Source: Isoetes taiwanensis (taxonomy: Eukaryota > Streptophyta > Lycopodiopsida > Isoetales > Isoetaceae). Taken from it: 64,000 nucleotides of DNA. Below are positions 22,481 to 32,945 of the stretch, in pieces. Location: contig JAJEKV010000054.1 in assembly GCA_021234155.1 (NCBI GenBank), forward strand, positions 7,896,655 to 7,960,654. The letters are read 5' to 3'. The notes beneath the pieces are model-generated. The model was not told the origin of the DNA. It worked only from the letters and a program-made list of their open reading frames with translations, and searched no databases. The position numbers were made by a program, and so were the translations under genes. The first letter of the stretch is position 1; each line of letters begins with the position of its first letter.

Positions 22481-22692
22481 TACACTACTAATACTTTTCG
22501 GGCGGAATGACATCCACGACGCCCCGATAAACATAAACCCGCACAATAAATTTGTTTGTAAACACGTGTCAACGAAAGAAATGAAAAGATAAGAAGATCA
22601 CACGACGCTTAAACTATCTCTACGCAGATTAAGTAGTCGACTGACTAGCCGGCGTCGTGTGATCCGCTTAAGGTGGTTACCATTTAGGCAAT

Positions 22693-23265
22693 TTTGGGAA
22701 ATTTGTTTTTGGTGGAGATTAGCTCTTTGGCCATATCAGAAGGGGTATATGCATGTCGTATTGTTATACTTTCCACTTTCCTACCGCTAGAATTCAACTT
22801 GAACTCTTTTATCCTACCTATCCAATGTGTCCAAGACGCCCGATCGCCTTTTGTCGCTTAACTCTATGCTCGCCCCTCGTTGATGGCAAAGATACTCACC
22901 CACGAACCTATTGAGACAAAACCTCCCACTTCTTGACCTTGGGAGTTCAGTAAATGGGGCAAGAACACGTAAAATTACAGGAGACATGGATTGGATGAGG
23001 AGTGAAGGCGAGAGGATGCACGAGTAACGGAGTGACAAGATGTAAGTTTGAAGCCAAAATTTGACAAGGGAGTTGGTGACACAAGAGGGCGGTCAAAGTC
23101 ACCATTATTTTGGGTGGCGGGGCGACTCCCAAAAATACGGGCCATTAAAATGGTTGCAATAAAAGCGCGGGCATCCCCTATGAAAATACGCCATGTGGAT
23201 GCCAAGTAAGCCCCGCTCATCCTTCTACCCGCCAAGTAATACTGACTTTCGTAAAAAAGGCGCAA
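22693..23265 (-). pseudogene. Unrecognised gene at the right end of the 13.5-kb element
   Basis: From 23,265 the minus strand reads MRLFYESQYYLAGRRMSGAY and ARAFIATILMARIFGSRPA. A second frame from about 22,985 gives MSPVILRVLAPFTELPRSRS and a Cys-containing stretch ending GVLDTLD. After a one-base shift follow RIKEFKLNSSGRKVESI and AYTPSDMAKELIS, with a stop near 22,693. A GGCGTCGTGTGATC motif follows 30 bp after the stop. No homologue recognised. The upstream part could instead be promoter and leader, since the terminal inverted repeat begins only 50 bp away. Confidence 0.4.
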
Positions 23266-23316
23266 ACCTGATTGGTCCTGGCGAATCTGACGTGGAAATC
23301 TTTAGCCCAAGATAAG

Positions 23317-23348
23317 GGCCATTTTCAGACCCCAAATCCGCCCTAATG
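23317..23348 (-). repeat. Right terminal inverted repeat (32 bp)
   Basis: Perfect reverse complement of 9846-9877. Confidence 0.95.
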
Positions 23349-23465
23349 CATGCACCACACGCACAAAAAGAGGGCTTTTGTTGTGAGCCATTGGTTGTTG
23401 GCCATTATGCACCACACGCACAAAAAAGGGCTTTTGTTGTGAGCCATTGATTGTTGACCATTGGA
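23349..23465. repeat. Two tandem copies of the 62-bp flanking unit
   Basis: Units start CATGCACCACACGCAC and ATTATGCACCACACGCAC and end GTTGGCC and GTTGACCATTGG. Same orientation as the single copy at 9781-9845, so the 13.5-kb element interrupts a small tandem array. Confidence 0.85.
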
Positions 23466-23798
23466 AAAAAAAGGCTAAAATCAATGGCTCAGAAATGGTG
23501 CACTCTAGATGTACGCATTAGTACATCCATTTGAATACATCACGAAATCATAGGAAAACCTTAGTGAAAAGCGTACAAAAACACAAAGAAAACCCCCTGT
23601 TATTATGCTACATATTCGATGCAATCACACAGCTGAAGTATGTGCATTTTGGTTTTGTGAATTACCAAAAGTTGGTGGATAGATGTGTAAGTTTCTAGCA
23701 AAGCTTAGAATTCCTAACAGAGTAAACTGCCAAAGCAACAAGCATAATTGCCGAAGTAAAATAGAGCAAAAAATGCTACCCAATTTCTATATTGTAGG

Positions 23799-23904
23799 GG
23801 AAAGGACAAGGAGCTTTCTGGTGCAGCATATGATGCGCTCCTGGCTAGTACCGATCGCCGAGCCCCATCGGCTGCACTGGAAAGAGGTCCCCTTGTTCCT
23901 TTCC
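23799..23904. other. Long imperfect fold-back, possible small-RNA precursor
   Basis: The left arm (about 23,800-23,826, GGAAAGGACAAGGA then CTTTCTGGTGCAGC) pairs with the right arm (about 23,871-23,904, GCTGCACTGGAAAG then CCCCTTGTTCCTTTCC). The inner 14 bp pair with two G-T wobbles and the outer 13 bp with one bulge, around an asymmetric internal loop. The apical part is about 45 nt. Arm length and mismatches are like a plant MIR hairpin, but no known miRNA is recognised. Confidence 0.35.
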
Positions 23905-24026
23905 TTTATACATAATCACATGTGCTTGAATAATTTAATATGTGGCCGAATGATAATACTATTGGTAGGATGCAATAGATTGTACATCTTTGCCCTTGGG
24001 GCATAGTCTATTGGCAGGACCTTAAA

Positions 24027-24196
24027 CTGCCACACTTGAGGTCACTGCCACACTTGAGGTCACTGGTTCAAATATGGCCAACATCAATCTAGTAATGGCG
24101 TGTAAACTCAATGTATTGTACAAGTGATTATTACAAATATAGTAATTTGGGGTGTAAACTCAATGTATTGTACAAGTGATTATTACAAATATATTT
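24027..24196. repeat. Short tandem duplications
   Basis: GCCACACTTGAGGTCACT is duplicated at 24,030-24,064. A 50-bp unit with TGTAAACTCAATGTATTG and ACAAGTGATTATTAC is duplicated at 24,100-24,196. Confidence 0.9.
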
Positions 24197-24699
24197 CGTT
24201 GCAAAAGGAATTTTCTTTTTGTCAAGTTCGTGTACCATTATAACTCTAGCTAAAAAAAACTAAGCATGAGGCAAATCTAGTTATGTGCAAGGTCGAGAGT
24301 ACGTAATTATTCTACGATGCCTAGTCATTATTGCATAAAGTTTTTATTATAGCATTGCTTAAAATATATAGATGGTGGTGCATGTTTCATACTTGATTGG
24401 ACACAAATGCCTTATAAAGCAATACTTTGCAACATTCCAGCCAAATTGATTTTAAAGTTCTCCAAGTATACATGTCTAAGCATATGATGACATCAACAAA
24501 TCCACATCTCCAAGTTCTACAATTTTAAAGGTGAACATAAGACAAGCTTTGAATTCAATAATAACTGATTTCCTGTATAAAAAGTTGATGAACAAGTCGT
24601 ATGATTAGGCGTTATGAAAAATCACCATTTTGGTTTTTAAGAGAAGTGGATGCATGGCATCAACGTTGAGTAGCATTTGAGAAAATGGGGGAGAATTAA

Positions 24700-25074
24700 T
24701 TATCTAGTTCGTCGGATATGTTTGGACTTCATGCGTTTCCAACGTTGGCGATCAACGGCAGCTCTTTTCTCGTAAGGCTGACGAACCAACAAATCAAAAT
24801 ATGAGGAAAGTATGGGAAGGCAATGAACTTGAGGGTGAGAGATTGGCATGATAATCAAACAAGAAATCAATCAAAAGATCATAAGGAACGCTTACTTTCT
24901 TTTCTGCATCGGAAAGGTTTCTCCAATTTTGGCCAAGAAGGCGACCAATTTGACCAAAGCTTGCATTGGGATGGTTCTTAATTACCTTGTCTCTATTACT
25001 CTTGCAGAAGAACATGTATGCAACAAGGGGTCTTTTGGGGCCATGGCGTTTCTAGTTCTTGATGGCCTCCTCAT
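24700..25074 (-). CDS. HMG-box protein (HMGB-like), apparent 1-nt frameshift near the start
   Basis: A single HMG box, which bends DNA in the minor groove in nuclear chromatin. Exon 1 ends at 24,896 (donor GTAAGC) and encodes PKRPLVAYMFFCKSNRDK, then HPNASFGQIGRLLGQNW and LSDAEKK. Exon 2 (24,777-24,700) gives PYEKRAAVDRQRWKRM and a basic end HIRRTR before TAA. Together they cover the full box: PKRP start, FF, W, and KKPY followed by alpha-3. The best ATG (25,074, MRRPSRTRNAMAPK) is out of frame by one base at a CCCCAAAAGA run, where five A instead of four would join it to KRPLVAYM. Either this is a young pseudogene, a sequence error, or an unseen upstream exon splices at the AG before 25,051. 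The usual acidic tail of plant HMGB is absent. Confidence 0.65.
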
Positions 25075-25358
25075 TGTTTTGCCAAATCCTCCCCTCCTTC
25101 AATTCAATTCAATTTCTCCATTCATTCTTCTCTCAACTATGCTTCACGTTTGATCCATTCATTCTTCTCTCAACTATGCTTCACGTTTGATCCATCGGAC
25201 GTGTCCTTTCAGAATCATGTCCGCCTACGTGGATCTGCTACGTCATACACTTTTACCACGTAAACAATGTCATTCATGCTAAATTTGATTATCGTCTGTA
25301 ACATTATGTACAATATTGGATCTTGCTGCAAACATAACTATACATTAGGGTCATAAAT

Positions 25359-28300
25359 TTATTTCCAACAGATAAGTGCTCTGCTGTAGAACCAGGGCAC
25401 CTTGTACTCTTTCAGAATGAGGAAAATGTAAAAGCACACACGGTAGGTGAGTGCCATTCCTCCTAGAACCAGGAGGTTTAACCATTTTCCTGAGAAAGCA
25501 TTGGCATTATCATAAGCTTGTCTAATGGCCTCGTTTCCAGAAACAGGTGCAGCACCAACTATGCTACTTGGGAATGATATTCCTTCATATTCATTTTGTA
25601 GCAGCCCCTAAGAGGAATAACAACAGAAGCATCAGACAGAAAGCATGGCAGAAAGGAAAACCTCTCAATTTCATAAATGTAAGGCTTACCTGAACTGCAT
25701 AGGTTTGGAAAGCAATATATGATACTGGGTACTTCCAGACAGGCTCAGGAAGCTCTTCAATTTTTCTAAAATAACCAGATGTCAGCATCATGATTACCTG
25801 CCATATCAAGTAGTAGTTAATGAGATAAGATTTTTGACTTATAGGATTACCTTTTGAAATAAAATATCAAAATGACTACCTGGATGCTAGTGGCTGCAAT
25901 AATTGCATCAGGAACATTCCCAATAATAGTGACAATACTTGCCAGGAGGGCTTCAACAGCAATAAGGCAAACAAATAAGTTTAAAGCAAAATATGTGAAG
26001 AGATTGATTGCTCGATGGAATCCAATTAAGAAGTATCCAATGGATGAGCAAAGAACTGCTAAAAGTAATAAAAATGGAATGGATGAAAAAGTGGTGCCAA
26101 GAACAAATGCCAATGGTTTGGTGTGGCCACGATCTTTCTCTCTCCTGTAGACCTGATGTCAACAAGAATCTAATCAGCATGATAGGCATCATTCATTGTA
26201 ACCATAATTTGTGCTTCTGTGTAATATGTTGTAAGCATACACATGGCCATATAAGTGAAGTTTTGCATATAAGCTTCAGCTTTACTAAATCATGGGAAGA
26301 AAAATCCGAACTCCCTATAGTGTTGCTTACCTTCATGTCCTCGAGGAGAGCAGGGAGTCCAGTAACTGCCGTTATTGACAAAAAAGATACTATACAAAAC
26401 ATTGCTGATCCCTTCCTCTGCATAAAAAATAGGATGGTCTATTAGATAGAGTAAGCTATATCCAAACTAGAACATATTGACCTAATACTGCCTAGAAGAG
26501 AATGGGAAATCTAGTTATCTTGGATCACGTCTTTCTTTTAAAAGCTTATGTTCTTCACAAGATACATTTAAACTAAAGAGTGACAAAATACCATAGGCAG
26601 AAATTTATGCCAACCTTGATTGCATGCATCTGCTATTTGTTGGCATAACAATGTAACTACCAGGGTCTGGTTTGCAATGCTCTGGATGACATGTCTACTA
26701 TTATATTGTGCAAACCATTATGATTATTACTGACTACCCACACATACCCTCTTGATGGTGGCAAAAACTATATATTCTTAAAGGGAAGTAGAATGCTTGT
26801 TGGTATTGAGGTCTCTGGCTTTTATGGATGTCATAGATTAGTTTCAGAACAGGTTTTTTGAGATGAATCACTTACACGTATAAGGGAGTAATTCCCAATG
26901 CTGTAGAATATAGTTCCGATGGAGACCATTAACAAAGTATAGATTATGACCCGTAACCAAAACGATCTGAAATTTCTAAACATGGCCAAGGAAGATCTCC
27001 AAACAGTTGCTGCCAACCGAGCTGGTAAAGATGCATGACCTATGCTTTGTAGTAATGGTCCTTCCTGGAAGGCATGACCGCTTAGAATTTCCTTGCATAT
27101 GCTTTCAAATTCATCTTTGATTTGCACTCACACACCTGTTCTGAAAGTTGGATTACCAAGGTCTCTACTATAGCTGCGTCATTAGAGGCATTGTATGCTG
27201 CTCCTAGTGTTCGTACAATGACAGAAGCATCCATCTTATGCCAAGGAGAATCTGGCTCTCCACTGTCCTGGAAAGAATATGCACTAACTTCAGGACAAGA
27301 ATACTATGCTTCAGAAAAGAAATGCCATTCATCTCACCTGCATGAACTTAAGTTTCTCAAAATTGTAGTCAATGGCTCGAAGGAAATGCTCAGACGGATT
27401 CTGGAAAAAAGGACAAGGAAATCCAGCATTTGCAAAATGCTGCACAACACATGAAATGTGTAAACATGCATTGAAAACAATAAATTAATAGTGAAAAATG
27501 AAAAGAACAGATCCTCCTTCAGCCCTGTTATTTCAGAGATAGTTCAAACATGATAATAGGAGGAGAAAAAGAGTACGAAGTGTGCAAAAATCAGCAGTGG
27601 GAGGAGATATTCTGAAGAAAGTTGAGGAGATGATGTGACTAACACCAGAATCAATAAAAGAGACTTAATAATTTAAGCTCACACAGTATCTAATCCTGCC
27701 TTAGATGTATGAGGAGAGCCAGGGTTTGTTTTCTTGCTCTTACTACTGATGGACTCTCTCAGCCATGAACATAGAAATCGCACATAATGTAGCTGGAATG
27801 GGTTTAAAAATAAGGGGATTATTGGCTTTTATAGAGTTATCCTAGTCTAGGCATGAAACATATAAAAAAGTGGTTGCTACACATGTAATACCAGTTTTGC
27901 AACCCAAGCAGTTCATCTTAGGTGTTGTCAGTTTACCTCCAAACATGCCGAAGGCTCTCCAAAATAAACCATTTTGCCCTTGGAAAGAAGACAGATTGAA
28001 TTGAAGAGAAAAAGAACATCAGCACTGGTCTGCTTCATGGTAGTCACAATGGTGCACCCAGCACGGGCGAGTTTCTTGAATGAAGTCATAACCACATATG
28101 CTGCTACACTGCACTCTAAAAAACAAAAAATTACCATAAAAATTGTGAAATTGAAGACAACTGAAAGCACATAACACCGCATTTATTCATTTTGTGATTT
28201 TTAAACTGAGATACCTGTCAAGGCCATTGAAAGGTTCATCAGCAAAAATCAGTCTTGGCTTTGTTATAAGTTCAATAGCAATAGTCAGCCGTCTTCTTTC

Positions 28301-29270
28301 AGAATCCGATAAACTATTCCTAGAGGGGCAGCCTCCTCCAACACGAACCGAGGTAAAGTCTTCCAAATCCATAGCTGCAATTATTCCATCTACCATGGCA
28401 ATCTTCTCTGCACAAGGGATATGGTCTGGAAGCTGTAAAAGTGCAGAATAATACAAAGTTTCCCGAACTGTAAGTGTTTCTATCAGCTGATCCCCTTTGT
28501 TGACAAAGGCCTGCATCCATACGGTTGTTTGTTCTTGCTATATCAGTAAATATTCTTTCACAGAATTATATCGCATGCCTGTTTCAAATTCTTAGAGAAT
28601 ATTCTATAATCTTAAATAATGAGGTTTTTTGAGGGATTGGAAAAGATTATTATATCGCCATAGTCAATGCGACCAAAATTACCATTTTCTGAAGGTGAAG
28701 GTATGAAAAGAAGGAGGCTTACATAAGTTCCATACTTGAGGTATCTTGGCCGGCCATTAAGCACGACTTCACCAAATATTTTTGATTTTTTTGGCAGTAG
28801 CCCTGTCTTACCATACTGTAAATTAAAGCGATCATATCAAGGTAAAAAAATGCAAAGGTTTCAAGTATACCTGCAAGGGCTTTGAGAAAAACAGTTTTGC
28901 CTGAAAGCGCAGGGCCCATAACTGCTGTCACAGTTCCAGGAAGAGCATAGCCAGTCAAGCTCTGGATAGCCTTTTTAGATTTTTTCCCGCGATCCTCCAT
29001 TTTAACAGTCAAATCTCTCCACACCAGCGTAGCCCGCTTATCAGGAATATTTGAATATGCATCAAGAGGGTTTACTTTGGAAGATCCATTTCCAATTTCT
29101 GTAGGTGCTATGGAGGTTGGATCTTCATTTGCTGCTGAAGAACTTTCAGCAGCAAGGGTAATCTCCCTGGCTCTTCTACCTAACGGACTTGGGCCTGGAT
29201 TTTTTCTCTGTCTTCTCGGCACAAAAGGTGGATGCAAGTTTTCTTGTCTTTCTTCAGAGGCAATATCCAT
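25359..29270 (-). CDS. ABCG half transporter, ABCG3-like, 11 exons, 695 aa
   Basis: Coding exons, all GT-AG: 29270-28871, 28802-28723, 28510-28215, 28108-27937, 27439-27338, 27267-27136, 27064-26876, 26417-26331, 26152-25880, 25797-25690, 25607-25359. They join in frame to 695 aa, normal for a half-size ABCG. An ATP-binding domain (about 85-320) precedes a transmembrane half (about 395-695), in the reverse order typical of ABCG. The start sits in CCACCATGG. ABCG half transporters dimerise and export lipids, waxes or hormones across membranes. The closest relative I recognise is plant ABCG3, from LKKLARAGCTIV and PVWKYPVSYIAFQTYA. Key residues deviate: Walker A GPALSGKT (119-126), Q-loop position Lys 165, signature LSDSE (227-231), H-loop position Lys 284 in TMKQTS. 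The Walker B Glu 252 is kept. ATP hydrolysis at its own site is probably weak. Confidence 0.92.
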
Positions 29271-30080
29271 GGTGGGAACCCAAATGAAAAACGAAAACTG
29301 ATCAGAACTTGAACATTAGGCACCTGTAAAAGAACTTCAACCCGGTTCTCACTTTTGATCTTGTTGCTAAATTACAGGTTTGCTGATAAATATGAACGGC
29401 ATATATGATGTAGCAGAGGACGTTAATATAATAATTGTCCTTTTAATCAAGAAGCTGCGAGCAAATATTCCGGCGATTTAATGATTCGTAAGAAAAGCAG
29501 CAACAGTTTTGATGCATTTCTACGCTGCTTTGAATAGATAGAGTGCGTTACATGTGCTAGCAGAAAAGAGAAAAAGCGTACTTCAAGCAGATTTTAGCAC
29601 GTTGATCGACATTTGAATTTAGAACGGAAAAATAAGGCCTTGGATAGTTATAAAACCTATAAAGCAGAAAGGCTGCCGGAGTGCCAAATGCTTGCAATTC
29701 TTATCTCTTAAATATTGCCTTAAGCGTGTGTATATACAGAGAGTAACAGGACCAAAAAAAAAAAAATGCTACGATCATACAAAAAAACACTGTAAAGTGC
29801 CACATAAACCATAGCCGTCTTCTTCTTGGTTTTCTGCGAAAATCTCTGATATATGAAAGCGCATATAGTCTGCATTGATAGAGCCCACGAATCCCTTGCC
29901 CTGATTTGACAGTATATTTTATTGGGCAAACCTATTATTCTTTTGTACCACCCCAGTAAGCAGAATGATGCATTATCTTTACTCCGGCATAAGCTACTTG
30001 TGGCTCGTAAATTATACGGATATAAGAAACAGACAAATCCGATTTTGTTTCTAAACGCTTCTGGAGGTCTAGGTCTTTCT
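29271..30080. other. Upstream region of the ABCG gene, no gene seen
   Basis: AT-rich, single-copy-looking. The ABCG promoter and leader should lie in the first few hundred bases, but no TATA box was assigned with confidence. A 12-A run lies near 29,755. Confidence 0.4.
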
Positions 30081-31831
30081 GGATTTTGAAGAATAGCTGT
30101 TAAGAATAATCTGTGGACATGTTTGTCTTTCTCAGAAGCTCCGAACGGTCATAGCTGGTCTGATGCAGCAGAGCCATCGACGGATCTTTCATATCCACTG
30201 ATCAACACAGAGTATCCGAAACCACGACACTAGACTAAACAATTCCTCCTATGTTTTATTATTTTAATATAATAGGCTATGTCATGTTGCTGTTTGCATT
30301 TTGACTCAAAATAATACACACAATAAAATAAGCACATTAGTAAGGTAGGGCACTTTTTTTTTATCAAACATATAGTGTTACATAGCTGGCTTTTGTGCAG
30401 ATTTGTCATTGAAGAGCTAAAGATAGAGTGGTTTTTTTATGAAAATAGCTCAAGGGCAGCCAAGTGGGTGGAAAAATTACTAAACACATAACGAGTTCAC
30501 AATTGTATTCCTTTCCAATTAAAAGCATAAAAACCATCTTGTGAGACCCTTAAACGAAGTTATGTTTTTTTTTAAGCACCAACTCTGAAAAACATCCATC
30601 CTCAAGCTACATAATATTAGTACTGGTAGAAATATGTCTATTGATTGAATTCAATAGAAATTTCTAGATTTTTTTTCCTTTTTTTAATGGATCGCACTCT
30701 TACCCGTGAGACTTGCACTTGTTTCACTTTATTCATCCCTCTGAATAGTTGGTGGGTAATAACACTTACTCACTTTAAGGTTTTTCTTTGATTTCAGTGA
30801 GGGAGGCTCAAACCCTAACCTTGCTCGTGCAATTTAAGGTCTTATCACTAGATCAAGCTATAATAAAGCTTTTATGCGCTTCATTTCATAAAATCTATCT
30901 AACTATTGTCGCACATGAAAATACATCCAGGTTCATTTGGAATTTCCTTAAATTTCAAAGCGTTACAGTTTTGAGAACATCATCTTCAACCTCTTTTAAC
31001 TAATTAGATGTAATATCTCAAAGTATATCTACCAAGTTGTAGCAGAAGGTAACTACTATTGTGGACAGAAACGGGCATCAAGTTTACCAACATATACATT
31101 AAATATTTCTGCTCTACAATTGCACAATTGAAAATGTATATGTCATGCAAGTAGAGAAGCGGGGTGCTGGATTATATGTTACATGCTTATTTATGTTACA
31201 AGAGTTAAACTAGTAAACGTGTGCCTGGCGTCGGGCTAATGTCCTGGCATGTGTTTTTACTCGGCCTTTAACCTCCATATGTGCAACTTTGACAACAGCG
31301 CATAGTGTTGATGTTGGCAAGAATAAACAGTATTTGCTTCTGTAATTATTTTTGTTATTGAAATTGTTATAGCATCACCAAGAGATGGATTTTACTAGAG
31401 ATGTGGGATTTTATTTGCTTTATAAGGAATGTGTCAAGCAGTTAAATCTACCTCTAAAGACGAAAATTTAGAAAGACAAATCTAAAACTTATGTTCAAAA
31501 TGTCACCCTTAGAAGTAAATAACTACATCAACAAAAAATAGGTATGGAAATGCAAAACACAAAATTTTGCCCCAGTTCATTGGCGTACTTTAGTTCATGA
31601 TGGAACTCTAAATTTGCATGTTCACATGGCGCAGATCACCAAGGGCCTAATGTTGTACTTTGTTAGATGCTTCCATGATATTTTCACTTCTCTAACGGAT
31701 AACATCTTAGCCAGGGTAAAAGTGAAATGCATGGGCAAGTTATTGATTCGAACTGCCCACGATGTCTCACGACTATCAAGCACGTGAGACAACTCATCTT
31801 GAAGGTAGGCCTGTATAATGGAATCAGATAT
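30081..31831. repeat. Segmental duplication, copy 1 (empty-site allele)
   Basis: Collinear and very similar to 39,138-39,441 plus 45,910-47,491. It starts GGATTTTGAAGAATAGC and ends TAATGGAATCAGATA. Copy 1 has the intact sequence CATAGCTGG at 30,381, where copy 2 carries a 6.5-kb insertion. Copy 1 also lacks about 105 bp present in copy 2 at 46,474-46,580. ORFs within it are short and differ between copies, so no gene is called. Confidence 0.9.
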
Positions 31832-32945
31832 ATGTGACGACCATCTTTTGTACATACGAGTATAATGTCCGTTTGATATGAATATTCGTATGATCGACAC
31901 ACCACCCATCTCCTACGACGGTGACGAGCCCTCGGAGCTGGGGCCGGAGTACTCAAACACAAGGAGCCCGAAAAAGAACAATTATATTTAACTAGTATAA
32001 TATCATGCAAAAACCATCATATATGTGGTTCTTTATGCATAAATTAATCTAATAGGAGAAAACCACATGTTATAGTGGTTTGTCGAAACTTATAGCGGTT
32101 ATTGATGTTGTTATCAATGTTGGTATTTTAAAACCAATTGTGGTTTATGAGACAGATTGCACATAATCATGCATATATAGTGCTTTATTAAAACTAGTAA
32201 TGGTTTGTTAGAACCATTATATATGATTTTAACATGGTTTTGACCATCTAAATCATGGTTGCTTGGCACATACTACTGGTAGCCATCATTGGGAGCCTAC
32301 AATGAGTATGTGTTAAATATAGATATTATCTCGTTGAACAAAACATAGGTCTAATAATTGTTTCAGATGTTCCCAAAATACACACCGTAAGGCACATTTT
32401 ATTATCTGTAAAACCTCCTCTCCTAGCAAATTTGATAGGTATAGTGACATCATATATTAACCACATTTACATATTTGAATCCCTCGACTTTTCATCGCAA
32501 AGTTTACAAAAGAGCGTATTAGTGTGGCTTCTTAATATGTAGCATTAATGGTAGAACCAAATAGAATGCATATTTTACAAAGTTATCTTAATGACTAAAA
32601 GGAATATGAGACAGTCCCTCTAAATTTGGGCAATCTGATGGTTGCACCATATCTCCAAGAATAGAGGAAGAAAAGTTAATTTGGAAGTTAATAGCTGATC
32701 CAACAGCCATACGATTGACGGTTGTTATAAAGAAAGAATACGTATATTTTCAAAGATCATTATAGCATGCCACTTTGCGAGATATGACATACTTTGATAA
32801 TATGTGGCACACCTTCTTGCATTGCAGATAGCTTGCATGTTGTTTTGGACGAAGTTTTAGGTAGATATCTAACTAAATGTATTGTAATGAATTAAATTGA
32901 ATGGATAAATGAAGAATTTCAAAATGGAAACTCCCACACGAAGAT
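31832..32945. repeat. Gene-free stretch with a cluster of AAACCA/TGGTTT inverted words
   Basis: Between 32,053 and 32,265 AAACCA and TGGTTT words alternate: AAAACCACATGTTATAGTGG, AAACCAATTGTGGTTT, AACTAGTAATGGTTTG, AGAACCATTATATATG, CATGGTTTTGACCAT. This is the pattern of subterminal repeats of DNA transposons. No gene is seen in the rest. Confidence 0.5.

Larger units (their letters stand above)
15111..22665. repeat. Dispersed motif TCACACGACGCGA, about 12 copies
   Basis: Copies read TCACACGACGCGAA or its complement at 15,111-15,123, 15,184-15,195, 15,985-15,998 (one change), 17,081 (TCATCTGACGCGAA), 17,731-17,744, 17,960-17,970, 18,627 (gapped), 18,694-18,707, 18,741-18,754 (variant), 20,421-20,434, 22,598-22,608 and 22,651-22,665. 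Most lie in spacers between gene remnants, in both orientations. Two (17,731 and 18,627) lie just upstream of a TTATAAATAG box preceding a MASSSS gene. Confidence 0.8.
9846..23348. mobile_element. 13.5-kb multi-gene element bounded by a perfect 32-bp inverted repeat
   Basis: The sequences at 9846-9877 and 23,317-23,348 are perfect reverse complements over 32 bp (outer end CATTAGGGCGGATTTGGGG). Inside lie decayed genes in two blocks: plus-strand at the left (10.9-15.0 kb) and minus-strand at the right (15.2-23.3 kb). Base composition and the recurrent TCACACGACGCG motif differ from both flanks. The outermost bases allow a 3-bp CAT target duplication, but flanking minisatellite units make this uncertain. 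Size, two-block layout and a histone-fold gene do not match a transposon family I know. A CACTA-like giant element, a Polinton-like element or an integrated DNA-virus relic are all possible. All genes carry frameshifts, so this copy is not autonomous. Confidence 0.75.

Noticed and set aside
9846-23348. LTR retrotransposon with LTRs at 9871-10,435 and 11,818-12,399
   Set aside because: The repeats are only 1.4 kb apart with no reverse transcriptase or primer site between them, and they lack TG...CA ends. The inverted termini explain the borders better.
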